64,000 bases of DNA, taken from positions 1 through 64,000 of the forward strand of contig NZ_JAIOKB010000005.1 of NCBI RefSeq assembly GCF_019898765.1, in the 5' to 3' direction. Shown here one piece after another: positions 17,950-25,460 of the stretch (positions are counted from its first letter, which is position 1; each line of letters begins with the position of its first letter). Source of the DNA: Sphingomonas yunnanensis. Its GTDB lineage: Bacteria > Pseudomonadota > Alphaproteobacteria > Sphingomonadales > Sphingomonadaceae. A program made the translations under genes and the position numbers. A model generated the notes under the pieces. That model was not told the DNA's origin and did not search any database. It saw only the letters and a list, made by a program, of their open reading frames with translations.

Positions 17950-20214
17950 CTACCCCACGATCCGCACCGGCACCGACTTGGCCGCGGGCACGTGGCTCTC
18001 CTCGGCGTGGTGCGCGAGCGCGATCAGCGGGTTGCACTCCGGGTAATAGGCCGCGATGCAGCCCGGCGGGACGTCATATTCCACCACGATCAGGTCGCCG
18101 ACGCGGCGCTCGTGGTTGTCGCCCGCGTCGCTCGCCAGCGTCACCTTGGCGCCCGCGGTGAGCCCGGCGCGCGCGATATCGTCGCGGTTCATCAGCACCA
18201 CCTGGCGCGTGCCGTTGATCCCGCGGAAGCGGTCGGAATAGCCGTAGATCGTCGTGTTGAACTGGTCGTTCGAGCGCAACGTCAGCAGGCGGTAGCGCCC
18301 GTCGCTATCGGTGAAGCCGGTGGCGTTGAGCACGTCGGGTACCAGGAACTCGGCCTTGCCGCTCGGCGTCTCGAAGACGCGCTCGGCCGCTTTGTTGCCC
18401 TTCCAGAAGCCGCCCTTCTCCTCGCGCAGCCGCTCGTTGAACCGCGCGAAGAAGTGCGGGATCGCTTTGGCGATCTCGTCGCGCACCAGCGCGTAATCGC
18501 CGACCCAGGCGTCCCAGTCGATCGCGGGGTTGGGCGGCAGCAGCGCCTGCGCGATGCCCGCGACGATCGCTGGCTCGGACAGCAGGTGCGGGCTCGCCGG
18601 CTCGACCTTGCCGAGCGACGGGTGGATCACGCTGGTCGAATCCTCCATCGTCACTCGCTGCGGGCCGCTCGCCTGCAGATCCTGCTCGATGCGGCCGAGG
18701 CAGGGCAGCAGCCAGGTCTCGCCCGCGGCGGGGATGAGGTGGCTGCGGTTGAGCTTGGTGGCGATCTGCACCGACAGGTCCAGCCTGGCCCAGCCCTCCT
18801 CCAGCAGTTCGGTCTCGGGCGCGGCGCGGACGAAATTGCCGCCGAGCGAGACGAACGCCTTCACCGTGCCGTCGATGATCCCGGCGCAGGCCTCGACGGT
18901 GTCGAGCCCCTTCTCGGTCGGCGGGTCGAAGCCGTAGAGTTCCTTGAGCTTCTCGACCGGCGCCAGCTCAGTCTTCTCGGTGATGCCGACGGTACGCTGA
19001 CCCTGGACGTTGCTGTGCCCGCGCACCGGGCACGGCCCCGCGCCCGGCTTGCCGATGTTGCCGCGGAGCAGCAGCAGGTTGACCAGCATGCGGACGTTGT
19101 CGACGCCCTTGACGTGCTGGGTCAGCCCCATGCCGTAGATCGCCATCGTCGCGGTGGCGCGCGCATAGGCCTCTGCCGCCTGCTCGAGCGCGGCGCGCGT
19201 CAGCCCCGACTCGCGCTCGATCTCGTCCCAGCCGGTCGCCCGCGCCTTCGCTTCGAAGGCGGCATAATCGTGCGTGTGCGCCGCGACGAACTCGTGGTCG
19301 ACGTGACCGTTCTCGATCACCCATTTGGCGATGCCCATCATCGCGGCGAGATCGCCGCCGGCCTTCACCTGGTGATATTGGGTGGCGATCGGTGTCTCGC
19401 TGCGCGTCGCCATCTCGACGGGGTTCTGCGGGTCGGTGAAGCGCTCCAGCCCGCGCTCGCGCAGCGGATTGAACACGATGATCTGTGCGCCGCGCTTGTG
19501 CACCGCGCGCAGCTGGTGGAGCATCCGCGGGCTGTTGGTGGCGACGTTCTGGCCGAAGTGCAGGATGCAGTCGGTGTGGTCGAAATCCTCCAGCGTGGTG
19601 GTGCCGACCGGCACGCCGATCGCCGCCTTGAGCCCTACCGAGGTCGATTCGTGGCACATGTTCGAGCTGTCGGGCAGGTTCTGGTTGCCGTACAGCCGCG
19701 CCATCAGCTGGTACATGTACGAGGTCTCGAGGCTGGCGCGGCCCGAGGCGTAGAAGACCACCGAGCGCGGCGCGAGCGCCTTGAGCTGCGCCCCGATCGC
19801 GGCGAACGCTTCCTCCCACGGCGCGACGACGTAGCGGTCGGTGGCGCGATCATATTTCATCGGGTGGGTCAGCCGTCCGGCTTCCTCCAGCCGATAGTCG
19901 CTCCAGCCGCGCAGCTCGGTGAGCGCGTGGGCGCGGAAGAAGTCGGGGGTGACGCGCTGGCTGGTGATCTCCCAGGCGGTCGCCTTGGCGCCATTCTCGC
20001 AGAACTCGGCGACGCTGGGCGGGTTGGGCTTCGACCACGCGCAGCTGACGCACATGAATCCGTCGGGCTTGTTCTGCCGGGTCAGTTCGGCGGTGGTGAC
20101 CGCCACGTTCTTCTCGCGCGGCACGATGTCCGCCAGCGAGCGCATCGAGCCCCAGCCGCCCGCGGGGCCGTCATAGGGCGTGAAATCGGGGCGATCGTCG
20201 TGCTGCTTGGTCAT
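17950..20214 (-). CDS. FdhF/YdeP-family molybdopterin oxidoreductase
   Basis: 754-residue molybdopterin-bis(guanine dinucleotide) enzyme of the formate-dehydrogenase-like branch. Cys55, Cys58 and Cys72 near the N-terminus could hold an Fe-S cluster. The Mo ligand is Cys187 in SSNMCHESTSVGLK. Further MGD-binding motifs are MGLTQHVKGVDNVRM, GKPGAGPCPVRGHSNVQG and FNTTIYGYSDRFRGI. No signal peptide, so cytoplasmic. fdhD lies 6 bp upstream in the same operon. Whether formate is the substrate is not established for this group; no NAD or cytochrome subunit is adjacent. Confidence 0.9.
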   Translation of the reverse strand: MTKQHDDRPDFTPYDGPAGGWGSMRSLADIVPREKNVAVTTAELTRQNKPDGFMCVSCAWSKPNPPSVAEFCENGAKATAWEITSQRVTPDFFRAHALTELRGWSDYRLEEAGRLTHPMKYDRATDRYVVAPWEEAFAAIGAQLKALAPRSVVFYASGRASLETSYMYQLMARLYGNQNLPDSSNMCHESTSVGLKAAIGVPVGTTTLEDFDHTDCILHFGQNVATNSPRMLHQLRAVHKRGAQIIVFNPLRERGLERFTDPQNPVEMATRSETPIATQYHQVKAGGDLAAMMGIAKWVIENGHVDHEFVAAHTHDYAAFEAKARATGWDEIERESGLTRAALEQAAEAYARATATMAIYGMGLTQHVKGVDNVRMLVNLLLLRGNIGKPGAGPCPVRGHSNVQGQRTVGITEKTELAPVEKLKELYGFDPPTEKGLDTVEACAGIIDGTVKAFVSLGGNFVRAAPETELLEEGWARLDLSVQIATKLNRSHLIPAAGETWLLPCLGRIEQDLQASGPQRVTMEDSTSVIHPSLGKVEPASPHLLSEPAIVAGIAQALLPPNPAIDWDAWVGDYALVRDEIAKAIPHFFARFNERLREEKGGFWKGNKAAERVFETPSGKAEFLVPDVLNATGFTDSDGRYRLLTLRSNDQFNTTIYGYSDRFRGINGTRQVVLMNRDDIARAGLTAGAKVTLASDAGDNHERRVGDLIVVEYDVPPGCIAAYYPECNPLIALAHHAEESHVPAAKSVPVRIVG

Positions 20215-20220
20215 GTGCCT

Positions 20221-21003
20221 CTAACGCGTGGGAGCGGAAAAGAGCACCGCATCCGAGCGCGCCAGGGAGACGAGCGTCAGCCCCGCCGCGGCGGCGCGGT
20301 CGAGCGCCAGGCTGGTCGCCGCCGACACGGTCACCAGCGTCGCGCATCCCGCCAGCGCGGCCTTCTCGACCAGCTCGTAGGAGCAGCGCGACGACAGCAG
20401 AGCGAAGCCGTCGTCCCACCCCAGCCCGCCGCGCGCCATCGCGCCGATCAGCTTGTCGAAGGCGTTGTGGCGGCCGACGTCCTCGCGCGCGAGCCGGATC
20501 GCGCCGGCGCGATCGCACAGCATCGCGGCATGCGCGGCGCCGGTGGCGCGGTTGAGCGGCTGGTGGTCGCGCATCGCCGCCAGCGCGGCGAAGATCGCCG
20601 CGGGCGCGACCGCCGCGCCGGTGACGCGCGGCAGCGCGCGGTGGATCGAGTCGAGGTTGTCCATCCCGCACAGCCCGCACGAGCTGTCGCTGGCGCGGCG
20701 GCGGACCCGGTCGGCGACGGCGGCGGCACGCGCGGGCGGCACCGCGAGACGCGCGATCACGCCCTGCGCAGTGTCGATGAGGTCGAGCGCGGCGATCTCG
20801 CCGACGTCCGCGACGATCCGCTCGGAGAGCGCGAAGCCGGTGGCGAAGTCGGCGAGGTCGACGGGGGTCGCCATCATCACCGCATAGCCGAGGCCGTTGA
20901 CCTCGATCGCGACGGGATGCTCCTCGATCACCGCGCGGGGGTGCGGAGCGGCGGTGCCGTCGGCGGCGACGCGGCGGAAGTCACGGTCCATCGCCGCTGC
21001 CAT
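20221..21003 (-). CDS. fdhD: Formate dehydrogenase accessory sulfurtransferase FdhD
   Basis: 260 residues. FdhD carries sulfur from IscS to the molybdenum cofactor of formate-dehydrogenase-like enzymes. The key loop SSCGLCGMDNLD holds Cys109 and Cys112, and the ligand region GRHNAFDKLIGA and the C-terminal ATSLALDRAAAAGLTLV are conserved. Located directly upstream of the molybdoenzyme gene (6 bp), which is surely its client. Two Met candidates (21003, 20991) begin the frame; neither has a strong SD. Confidence 0.93.
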   Translation of the reverse strand: MAAAMDRDFRRVAADGTAAPHPRAVIEEHPVAIEVNGLGYAVMMATPVDLADFATGFALSERIVADVGEIAALDLIDTAQGVIARLAVPPARAAAVADRVRRRASDSSCGLCGMDNLDSIHRALPRVTGAAVAPAAIFAALAAMRDHQPLNRATGAAHAAMLCDRAGAIRLAREDVGRHNAFDKLIGAMARGGLGWDDGFALLSSRCSYELVEKAALAGCATLVTVSAATSLALDRAAAAGLTLVSLARSDAVLFSAPTR

Positions 21004-21199
21004 GCCGCAGCGGGCGGCGCGGCGCCAGCGGGCGGGCTGGGGCGGCTCCCCGCCGTGTTGACCTAAGTGGCGCTGATTCTTTCCGAGTCGCGGCCACCCG
21101 TCCTGATGAAGGTTGGTGCGTCACGCGCAGATGAGCGCACAATGCGGGGCGAGTCGCAGCGTAACGTGAAACAGTCCTCACGCCGGTTAGGATCACGCG

Positions 21200-21379
21200 A
21201 TGACCACGATGGACGACCTCGATTACTATCGCCGCCGCGCCCAGCAGGAGAGCGACGCCGCGCGTCACGCCAGGGACGCGCCGATGCGACGCCTCCATCT
21301 CGATCTCGCCTCACGCTACGCCGAGCGGATCGCCGAGGCGGAGCTGCGCGTGCCCGGACCGCGGATGGGAGTGAACTGA
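21200..21379 (+). CDS. Small conserved-type protein, 59 aa
   Basis: Short ORF starting MTTMDDLDYYRRRAQQES and ending in a soluble helix with HLDLASRYAERI. The pattern DL-YY--RA-QE plus H--LA--Y--R is one I associate with small alphaproteobacterial proteins of unknown function that are often overlooked. It is highly charged, with no membrane segment, and probably forms a helical hairpin. Transcribed alone; a perfect hairpin follows 21 bp after the stop. Family recognition is from memory. Confidence 0.65.
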   Translation: MTTMDDLDYYRRRAQQESDAARHARDAPMRRLHLDLASRYAERIAEAELRVPGPRMGVN

Positions 21380-21400
21380 GGGCTTGCCCACCTCCTACTA

Positions 21401-21418
21401 CCCCGGCGAACGCCGGGG
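21401..21418. terminator. Perfect GC hairpin between convergent genes
   Basis: CCCCGGCG-AA-CGCCGGGG, an 8-bp stem lying 21 bp after the 59-aa gene and 27 bp beyond the stop of the leftward DUF1989 gene. The position suggests a bidirectional stop. It is also a half unit of repeat family B (compare 9952). Confidence 0.5.
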
Positions 21419-21445
21419 TGGACGACGGCAGGGGGAGGGCGCCGC

Positions 21446-22033
21446 TCACGCCACGCGATAGTGGATCGGCTTGAAGCTGCCGCCGTTCGACGCCGGCGCC
21501 GAGCAGGCGGTGAGCCCGATGATCAGGTCCATCCGCGCTTCCAGCGTGAGATGGTCGCCAGCGCGGCTGATCGGCGCGAGCACCTCGAGCTTCCCGGTCA
21601 CGCCGTCGACGGGCACGTTCATGAAGCAGTTGAACGCGACCGGGATCATGTCCTCGGTCACGCCATAGGGCGCGAGCGCCTCGGCGAGGTTGCCGAAGCA
21701 GCCGCGGTGCGGTGGCAGCTCGGGGTAGAAATGGTGGAAGGTGTCGTAGGAGCACGGCGTCAGCAGGAAGTCGTGCCGCCCGACGGTATCCTCGACGATT
21801 GCCAGCATCGGGCGCGAGCGGTTCGAGTAGAGCAGGTGGCCGGCGGTGAGGCGGATCGTCTCGGCATAGTCGAAGGTGCGCCCCGAGGAGATCACCTCGC
21901 GCACGTCCTCGGCATTGTACGCCAGCAGGTCGGCGACCTGGACGCCGCGCGGGTCGATCACGGTGAGTCGCTGCCCCGCCAGCAGGCGGAAGGCGGTGCC
22001 GCTGCGCGGCGCTATCTCGATCGTCTCGCTCAT
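21446..22033 (-). CDS. DUF1989 (urea carboxylase-associated) family protein
   Basis: 195 residues. Family features are the N-terminal VIDPRGVQVADLLAYNAED, the SNRSRPML segment, the HDFLLTPCSYDTFH motif (His87 and Cys94 are plausible metal ligands) and FNCFMNVPVDG near residue 134. Known members sit beside urea carboxylase or other guanidine/urea genes, but their reaction is not firmly established. The ATG at 22033 overlaps the TGA of the upstream gene (ATGA), so the two are translationally coupled. A 14-codon longer frame exists but lacks this fit. Confidence 0.87.
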   Translation of the reverse strand: MSETIEIAPRSGTAFRLLAGQRLTVIDPRGVQVADLLAYNAEDVREVISSGRTFDYAETIRLTAGHLLYSNRSRPMLAIVEDTVGRHDFLLTPCSYDTFHHFYPELPPHRGCFGNLAEALAPYGVTEDMIPVAFNCFMNVPVDGVTGKLEVLAPISRAGDHLTLEARMDLIIGLTACSAPASNGGSFKPIHYRVA

Positions 22034-22743
22034 GCCGCGTCGCTCCCGCCGGCATAATGGAACGGGCAGCGCCACGCGCCGTCGACGACGCGGCCGCTAT
22101 ACTGGCGCGCCTCGCTCAGTTCGCCGTGTCGCGCGAGCATCGGGTTGCGCGAGCCCGCCACTTTCTCGTCGCGCACCATGATCGCCTCGCGCATCGTCTC
22201 GTAGCGGCCATCGGCGCGGAGCTGCTCGAACTGGTCATGGAGGTTGAACACCAGCGTCGGCCGCTCGAAGCGCCGCGCCGGGCGCGAGGCGTTGGGATGG
22301 AGGCCAACGACGAAGAACGCCTCGCCGCCGAAGCTCAGCGAGAAATGCGGACTGTCGGGATCGTGGCTGACTCGACCGTCATAGGGCTGACCGCGCCACA
22401 CGTCCTTGTCGGAGAGCGACTGGATGCGCTTCCACAGCGCCGCCTCGAAGGAGGGCTCGTCGAGCCCGTCGGGACCTTCGAACACCACGGCGTAGCTGCG
22501 GAACAGCGTCGGCTCGGCGCGATAGGCGGCGGCGAAGCGGACCAGCCCGTCGTGGATGCGCAGGTCGTCCCAGGCGCTGTCGAGGCGCGAGCAGGCGAGC
22601 ACGTCTAGCGTCCCGCGCGCGAGCGCCGCCTTGGCGCCGACGCAGGGGAAGGAGCGCTCGGCGACATGGCCGTGGAGGAGAGTCTCAAGCTCCTCCTGGG
22701 CCTGGTGGGTCCAGCGGAACAACGGTGTGGCGGGGGCGGGCAT
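22030..22743 (-). CDS. YqcI/YcgG (GntA) family heme-dependent N-hydroxylase-like protein
   Basis: 237 residues. Diagnostic segments are FPCVGAKAA (32-40), FFVVGLHPNASRPARRF (143-159), VFNLHDQFEQLR (His169), NPMLARHGE (200-208) and SEARQYSGR (210-218). In the guanitoxin pathway a member, GntA, is a heme enzyme that N-hydroxylates a guanidino substrate; related proteins act on arginine-like compounds. None of the other guanitoxin genes is here, so the substrate is open. First gene of a two-gene operon with DUF1989, preceded by an FNR/FixK-like box at 22792-22805. Confidence 0.85.
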   Translation of the reverse strand: MPAPATPLFRWTHQAQEELETLLHGHVAERSFPCVGAKAALARGTLDVLACSRLDSAWDDLRIHDGLVRFAAAYRAEPTLFRSYAVVFEGPDGLDEPSFEAALWKRIQSLSDKDVWRGQPYDGRVSHDPDSPHFSLSFGGEAFFVVGLHPNASRPARRFERPTLVFNLHDQFEQLRADGRYETMREAIMVRDEKVAGSRNPMLARHGELSEARQYSGRVVDGAWRCPFHYAGGSDAA

Positions 22744-22791
22744 AGGGTCGAGGATACGGGCGGCGCCGATGAATCGTTCCGCCTAATCAAA

Positions 22792-22805
22792 CTGATGCGG
22801 ATCAA
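22792..22805 (-). promoter_or_regulatory. Near-perfect FNR/FixK-type box upstream of the GntA-like gene
   Basis: On the plus strand it reads CTGAT-GCGG-ATCAA, 9 of 10 matches to TTGAT-N4-ATCAA; on the minus strand it reads TTGATCCGCATCAG. Its centre is about 55 bp before the gene's ATG, where a class II activator site (near -41) would leave a short leader. Binding is inferred. Confidence 0.45.
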
Positions 22806-22950
22806 TGGAGGAGGTTTGGAGCCGGGGTACGGTCGGCCGCGATGCTTCCTCTATTTGTCGTCATATTGGACCAAGTCCGGGATGGCGCCGAGTGAGGTAG
22901 CGTAGGTCACCGCGAACCACTCGCGTCGCGCTCTCCGCCGCGAGTGCCCC

Positions 22951-24006
22951 TCAGAAACTATAGACCAGCGACAATCGACTGAGCGTGTCGGTGCTGAGCC
23001 GTTCGTCGCGCGGCTCACTCTCATATTGCACGGTGTAGGAGAATTTCGCCGATAGCGGGCCGAGCAATTTGGCCTCAAGCGCGCTGACGCTGCGTACCGT
23101 GCTGTTGTAATGTTCGAGATAGGCCGAGGCTTCCTGGCTCAGTCGCAGGCCGCCGATCAGCGTCCAGTTGAGATTCATGCTGCCGCGCGCGGCGAGGCTG
23201 CTCTGCATGAAATCGTCGGTGAAATCGGTCTGGCGGAAGGCGGGGCCTGCCTCGAGGTCGAGCGTCAGCCCGGAGCGGCGAAACACGCCGTAGCCAGCGC
23301 CGACCGAGACCGCGTAGCGGCTGACATAGCCGAGGAAGCGATCCGACTCATAGCCGAGGTTGCCGTAGATATAGGCGCGGTCGCTGACCTTGTAGTTGGG
23401 CTGGTAGCCGAAGGTGTAGCGCTCGCGGCTGGTGACGCCGTCGGTACGCTGGAAGTCGGCCTGGCCGAGCAGCCGGTGGCGCCAGCGCAGGCCCTCGCGC
23501 GTGAGGTCGGCCGAGCCGGTCAGCCCGGTGATGTTCGAATTGCCGGTGGAGATGAAGCCGCCGGCCTCGGCCTTGCCGGTCCACAGCTCGAACGCGCTGG
23601 CCTGCTGCAACCGCTCGTCGTGCGCCCGCGCGCGCGCCGTCCGCCAGTCGCTCGCCTGGCGTAGCACCAGGTCGGCCGAGCCGGGATCGCCCGAGCGCGC
23701 ATATTTGACGATGGTGGCGACGCCGGCCTCGTCGTTGGCGGCGATCGCGGCGTCGAGCATGGCGCGGATCTCCGGCGGGATCGTCGGGCCGGGGATCTTG
23801 GCGAGCGCGACGCCGACGTCGCCGAGCGTCGGCGGCGGCACCTCGGGCTCGGGCGCCTCGACCACCACCGGGGGCAGCTCGAGCTCGGGCAGGCGCAGCG
23901 TGCCCCGCGCGAGTCGTGCCGTGCGCCGGCCCCGTGTCCGGGCGAGCGGCGGGGCGGCCGCTGCGGGGGCGGCGAGCGTGAGGGCGGAGAGCGTGAGCAG
24001 GATCAT
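22951..24006 (-). CDS. DUF481 outer-membrane protein
   Basis: 351 residues. A signal peptide (about 18 residues, ending APAAAA) is followed by a basic and Pro-rich linker, a helical segment (about 60-135), then a DUF481-type beta-barrel (about 140-351): GFISTGNSNITGL, YKVSDRAYIYGNLGYESDRF, SRYAVSVGAGYGVF, ending LVYSF with the C-terminal Phe expected of barrels. DUF481 proteins resemble salt- or acid-induced outer-membrane proteins; function unknown. Monocistronic. Confidence 0.86.
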   Translation of the reverse strand: MILLTLSALTLAAPAAAAPPLARTRGRRTARLARGTLRLPELELPPVVVEAPEPEVPPPTLGDVGVALAKIPGPTIPPEIRAMLDAAIAANDEAGVATIVKYARSGDPGSADLVLRQASDWRTARARAHDERLQQASAFELWTGKAEAGGFISTGNSNITGLTGSADLTREGLRWRHRLLGQADFQRTDGVTSRERYTFGYQPNYKVSDRAYIYGNLGYESDRFLGYVSRYAVSVGAGYGVFRRSGLTLDLEAGPAFRQTDFTDDFMQSSLAARGSMNLNWTLIGGLRLSQEASAYLEHYNSTVRSVSALEAKLLGPLSAKFSYTVQYESEPRDERLSTDTLSRLSLVYSF

Positions 24007-24379
24007 CGGGCGGGCGGGGAGCGGGCCGGTGTCAGCGCTCGGTCACGCGGGACGGGAGTAAGCTGACGATTCGACCGACATTCATCTCTTCTACCTTCCG
24101 AGGTCCGCGCGCGACGACGCCGAGCGCGCCGCGACGCCTCACCCCGCACCCGTGCGGCGCCGATCGGGCGACGCCCACCTGCCTGCGACAAGCCAGCGCA
24201 TAGAGAGGCTTGGCCGCGGGTGAAAGGGTGCCGCACGCGGCGACGCGATGAGAGCCGCGCTATACGCCAGCTATACGCGGTTCCGCCCGATCGATCTCGC
24301 ATTGCTACGATCGCTGCGCCTAATCGGCCTGCCTTGAAGGTGCCGTCGCGTGACGGCGCCGCCTCGGGGAATCAGATCG
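24007..24379. promoter_or_regulatory. Regulatory region of the torF-kdp operon with 11-bp direct repeats
   Basis: 373-bp gap between divergent genes. GCTATACGC occurs at 24259-24267 and again at 24270-24278, exactly 11 bp apart, about 100 bp upstream of the porin ATG. Such tandem repeats at one helical turn are the style of OmpR/PhoB-type regulators, the class to which KdpE belongs. Outer bases also form CCGCG/CGCGG. No ORF is credible here. The regulator assignment is inference. Confidence 0.4.
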
Positions 24380-25252
24380 ATGAAGTTGCTCTACGCGGCC
24401 GCGTTCGCGGCCCTGGCCGGCGCGCCGCTCGCCGCCAGCGCGCAGTCGACGGCCGATGAGAAAGCCGACACTACCGCCGCGTCGACCGCGCCGATCACGG
24501 TCAGCGGTTCTGCCGCCATCGCGTCCGACTATCGCTTCCGCGGCGTGTCGCAGTCCGATCAGGAGATGGCGGTTCAGGGCGGGATCACCGTCGCGCACGA
24601 GAGCGGCCTGTACGTCGGTACCTGGGCGTCGAACCTGGCGGGCTGGGGCACGTTCGGCGGCGCCAACATGGAGCTCGACCTGATCGGCGGCTACAAGGCG
24701 AAGCTCGCGGACAATGCCACGCTCGACGTCGGGCTGACCTGGTACCTGTATCCCGGCGGCGCCGACAAGACCGACTTCGCCGAGCCCTATGTCAAGCTGA
24801 GCGGCATCGCCGGCCCCGCGACGCTGACGGCCGGCGCGGCCTATGCGCCGAAGCAGCAGGCGATCGGGCGCTGGTACCGCACCGGCGCCGACGCCGCGGC
24901 GGGGGTCTACACCGATCCCGGCGCCAAGGACGACAACCTCTACCTGTGGGGCGACGGCGCGCTGTCTCTGGCTGGCACGCCGCTCACCGCCAAGGCGCAT
25001 GTCGGCCACAGCTGGGGACAGGACGGACTCGGCCCCAACGCCACCGCGGTGGCGCCGACCGGGGCCTATTGGGACTGGTCGCTCGGCGCGGACGCGACCT
25101 ACAAGAACCTGACCTTCAACCTGAGCTACGTCGATACCGACATCTCGGATCGTGCGGCGAGCTACCTGCGGCCGAGCTTCAGCAAGGGCCAGGACGGTAC
25201 CGGCAATATCGCCGGCAGCACCGTCGTGGTCTCGCTGACGGCTGCCTTCTGA
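24380..25252 (+). CDS. TorF-family putative porin
   Basis: 290 residues. The signal peptide MKLLYAAAFAALAGAPLAAS is cleaved near ASA-Q. The mature barrel starts with ITVSGSAAIASDYRFRGVSQS, the hallmark of the Gcw_chp/TorF group, continues with TWASNLAGWGTFGGANMELDL and ends LTAAF. It should sit in the outer membrane. The ATG at 24380 has GGGGA upstream. Thirteen bp separate its stop from the first tiny kdp-associated gene, so it is probably transcribed with kdpFABC, suggesting a channel serving K+ uptake. Confidence 0.88.
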   Translation: MKLLYAAAFAALAGAPLAASAQSTADEKADTTAASTAPITVSGSAAIASDYRFRGVSQSDQEMAVQGGITVAHESGLYVGTWASNLAGWGTFGGANMELDLIGGYKAKLADNATLDVGLTWYLYPGGADKTDFAEPYVKLSGIAGPATLTAGAAYAPKQQAIGRWYRTGADAAAGVYTDPGAKDDNLYLWGDGALSLAGTPLTAKAHVGHSWGQDGLGPNATAVAPTGAYWDWSLGADATYKNLTFNLSYVDTDISDRAASYLRPSFSKGQDGTGNIAGSTVVVSLTAAF

Positions 25253-25265
25253 TCGGGAGGATCTG

Positions 25266-25346
25266 ATGGACCTGCTCTGGATAGCGATCATCGTCGGCCT
25301 GTTCGCGCTGACGCTCGCCTACGTCCGCCTGTGCGACAACGCCTGA
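25266..25346 (+). CDS. Tiny membrane protein upstream of kdpF, 26 aa
   Basis: A strong SD (GGGAGG, spaced 4 nt) precedes an ATG coding a single hydrophobic helix, MDLLWIAIIVGLFALTLAYV, and a short tail RLCDNA. It lies 13 bp after the porin and 11 bp before kdpF, in the operon's own reading direction. Small ORFs of this kind (one TM, ending in a short polar tail with Cys) are seen before kdpF in other proteobacteria, from memory. It might be a second KdpF-like stabilising subunit. Confidence 0.72.
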   Translation: MDLLWIAIIVGLFALTLAYVRLCDNA

Positions 25347-25357
25347 GGAGACGAGAG

Positions 25358-25447
25358 ATGACGCTCGACCTCTGCCTGGCCGCGCTCACCGCGCTGGGCC
25401 TCCTCGTCTACCTGGTGGCGGTGCTGATCCGCCCCGAACGCTTCTGA
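25358..25447 (+). CDS. kdpF: KdpF, potassium-transporting ATPase small subunit
   Basis: 29 residues: one TM helix ([20 protein letters not shown]) and the typical KdpF ending RPERF. It stabilises the KdpABC complex in the inner membrane. GGAG upstream; kdpA starts 13 bp later with AAGGAGG. Confidence 0.92.
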   Translation: MTLDLCLAALTALGLLVYLVAVLIRPERF

Positions 25448-25460
25448 AGGAGGCGGTTCC

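Noticed and set aside
17854..21066. 1070-codon plus-strand frame across fdhF and fdhD
   Set aside because: It covers two unrelated genes and a repeat; the length results from few stop codons in GC-rich DNA.
24007..24379. Riboswitch or leader RNA before torF-kdp
   Set aside because: I could not draw a known riboswitch fold; only the tandem 9-mers stand out.
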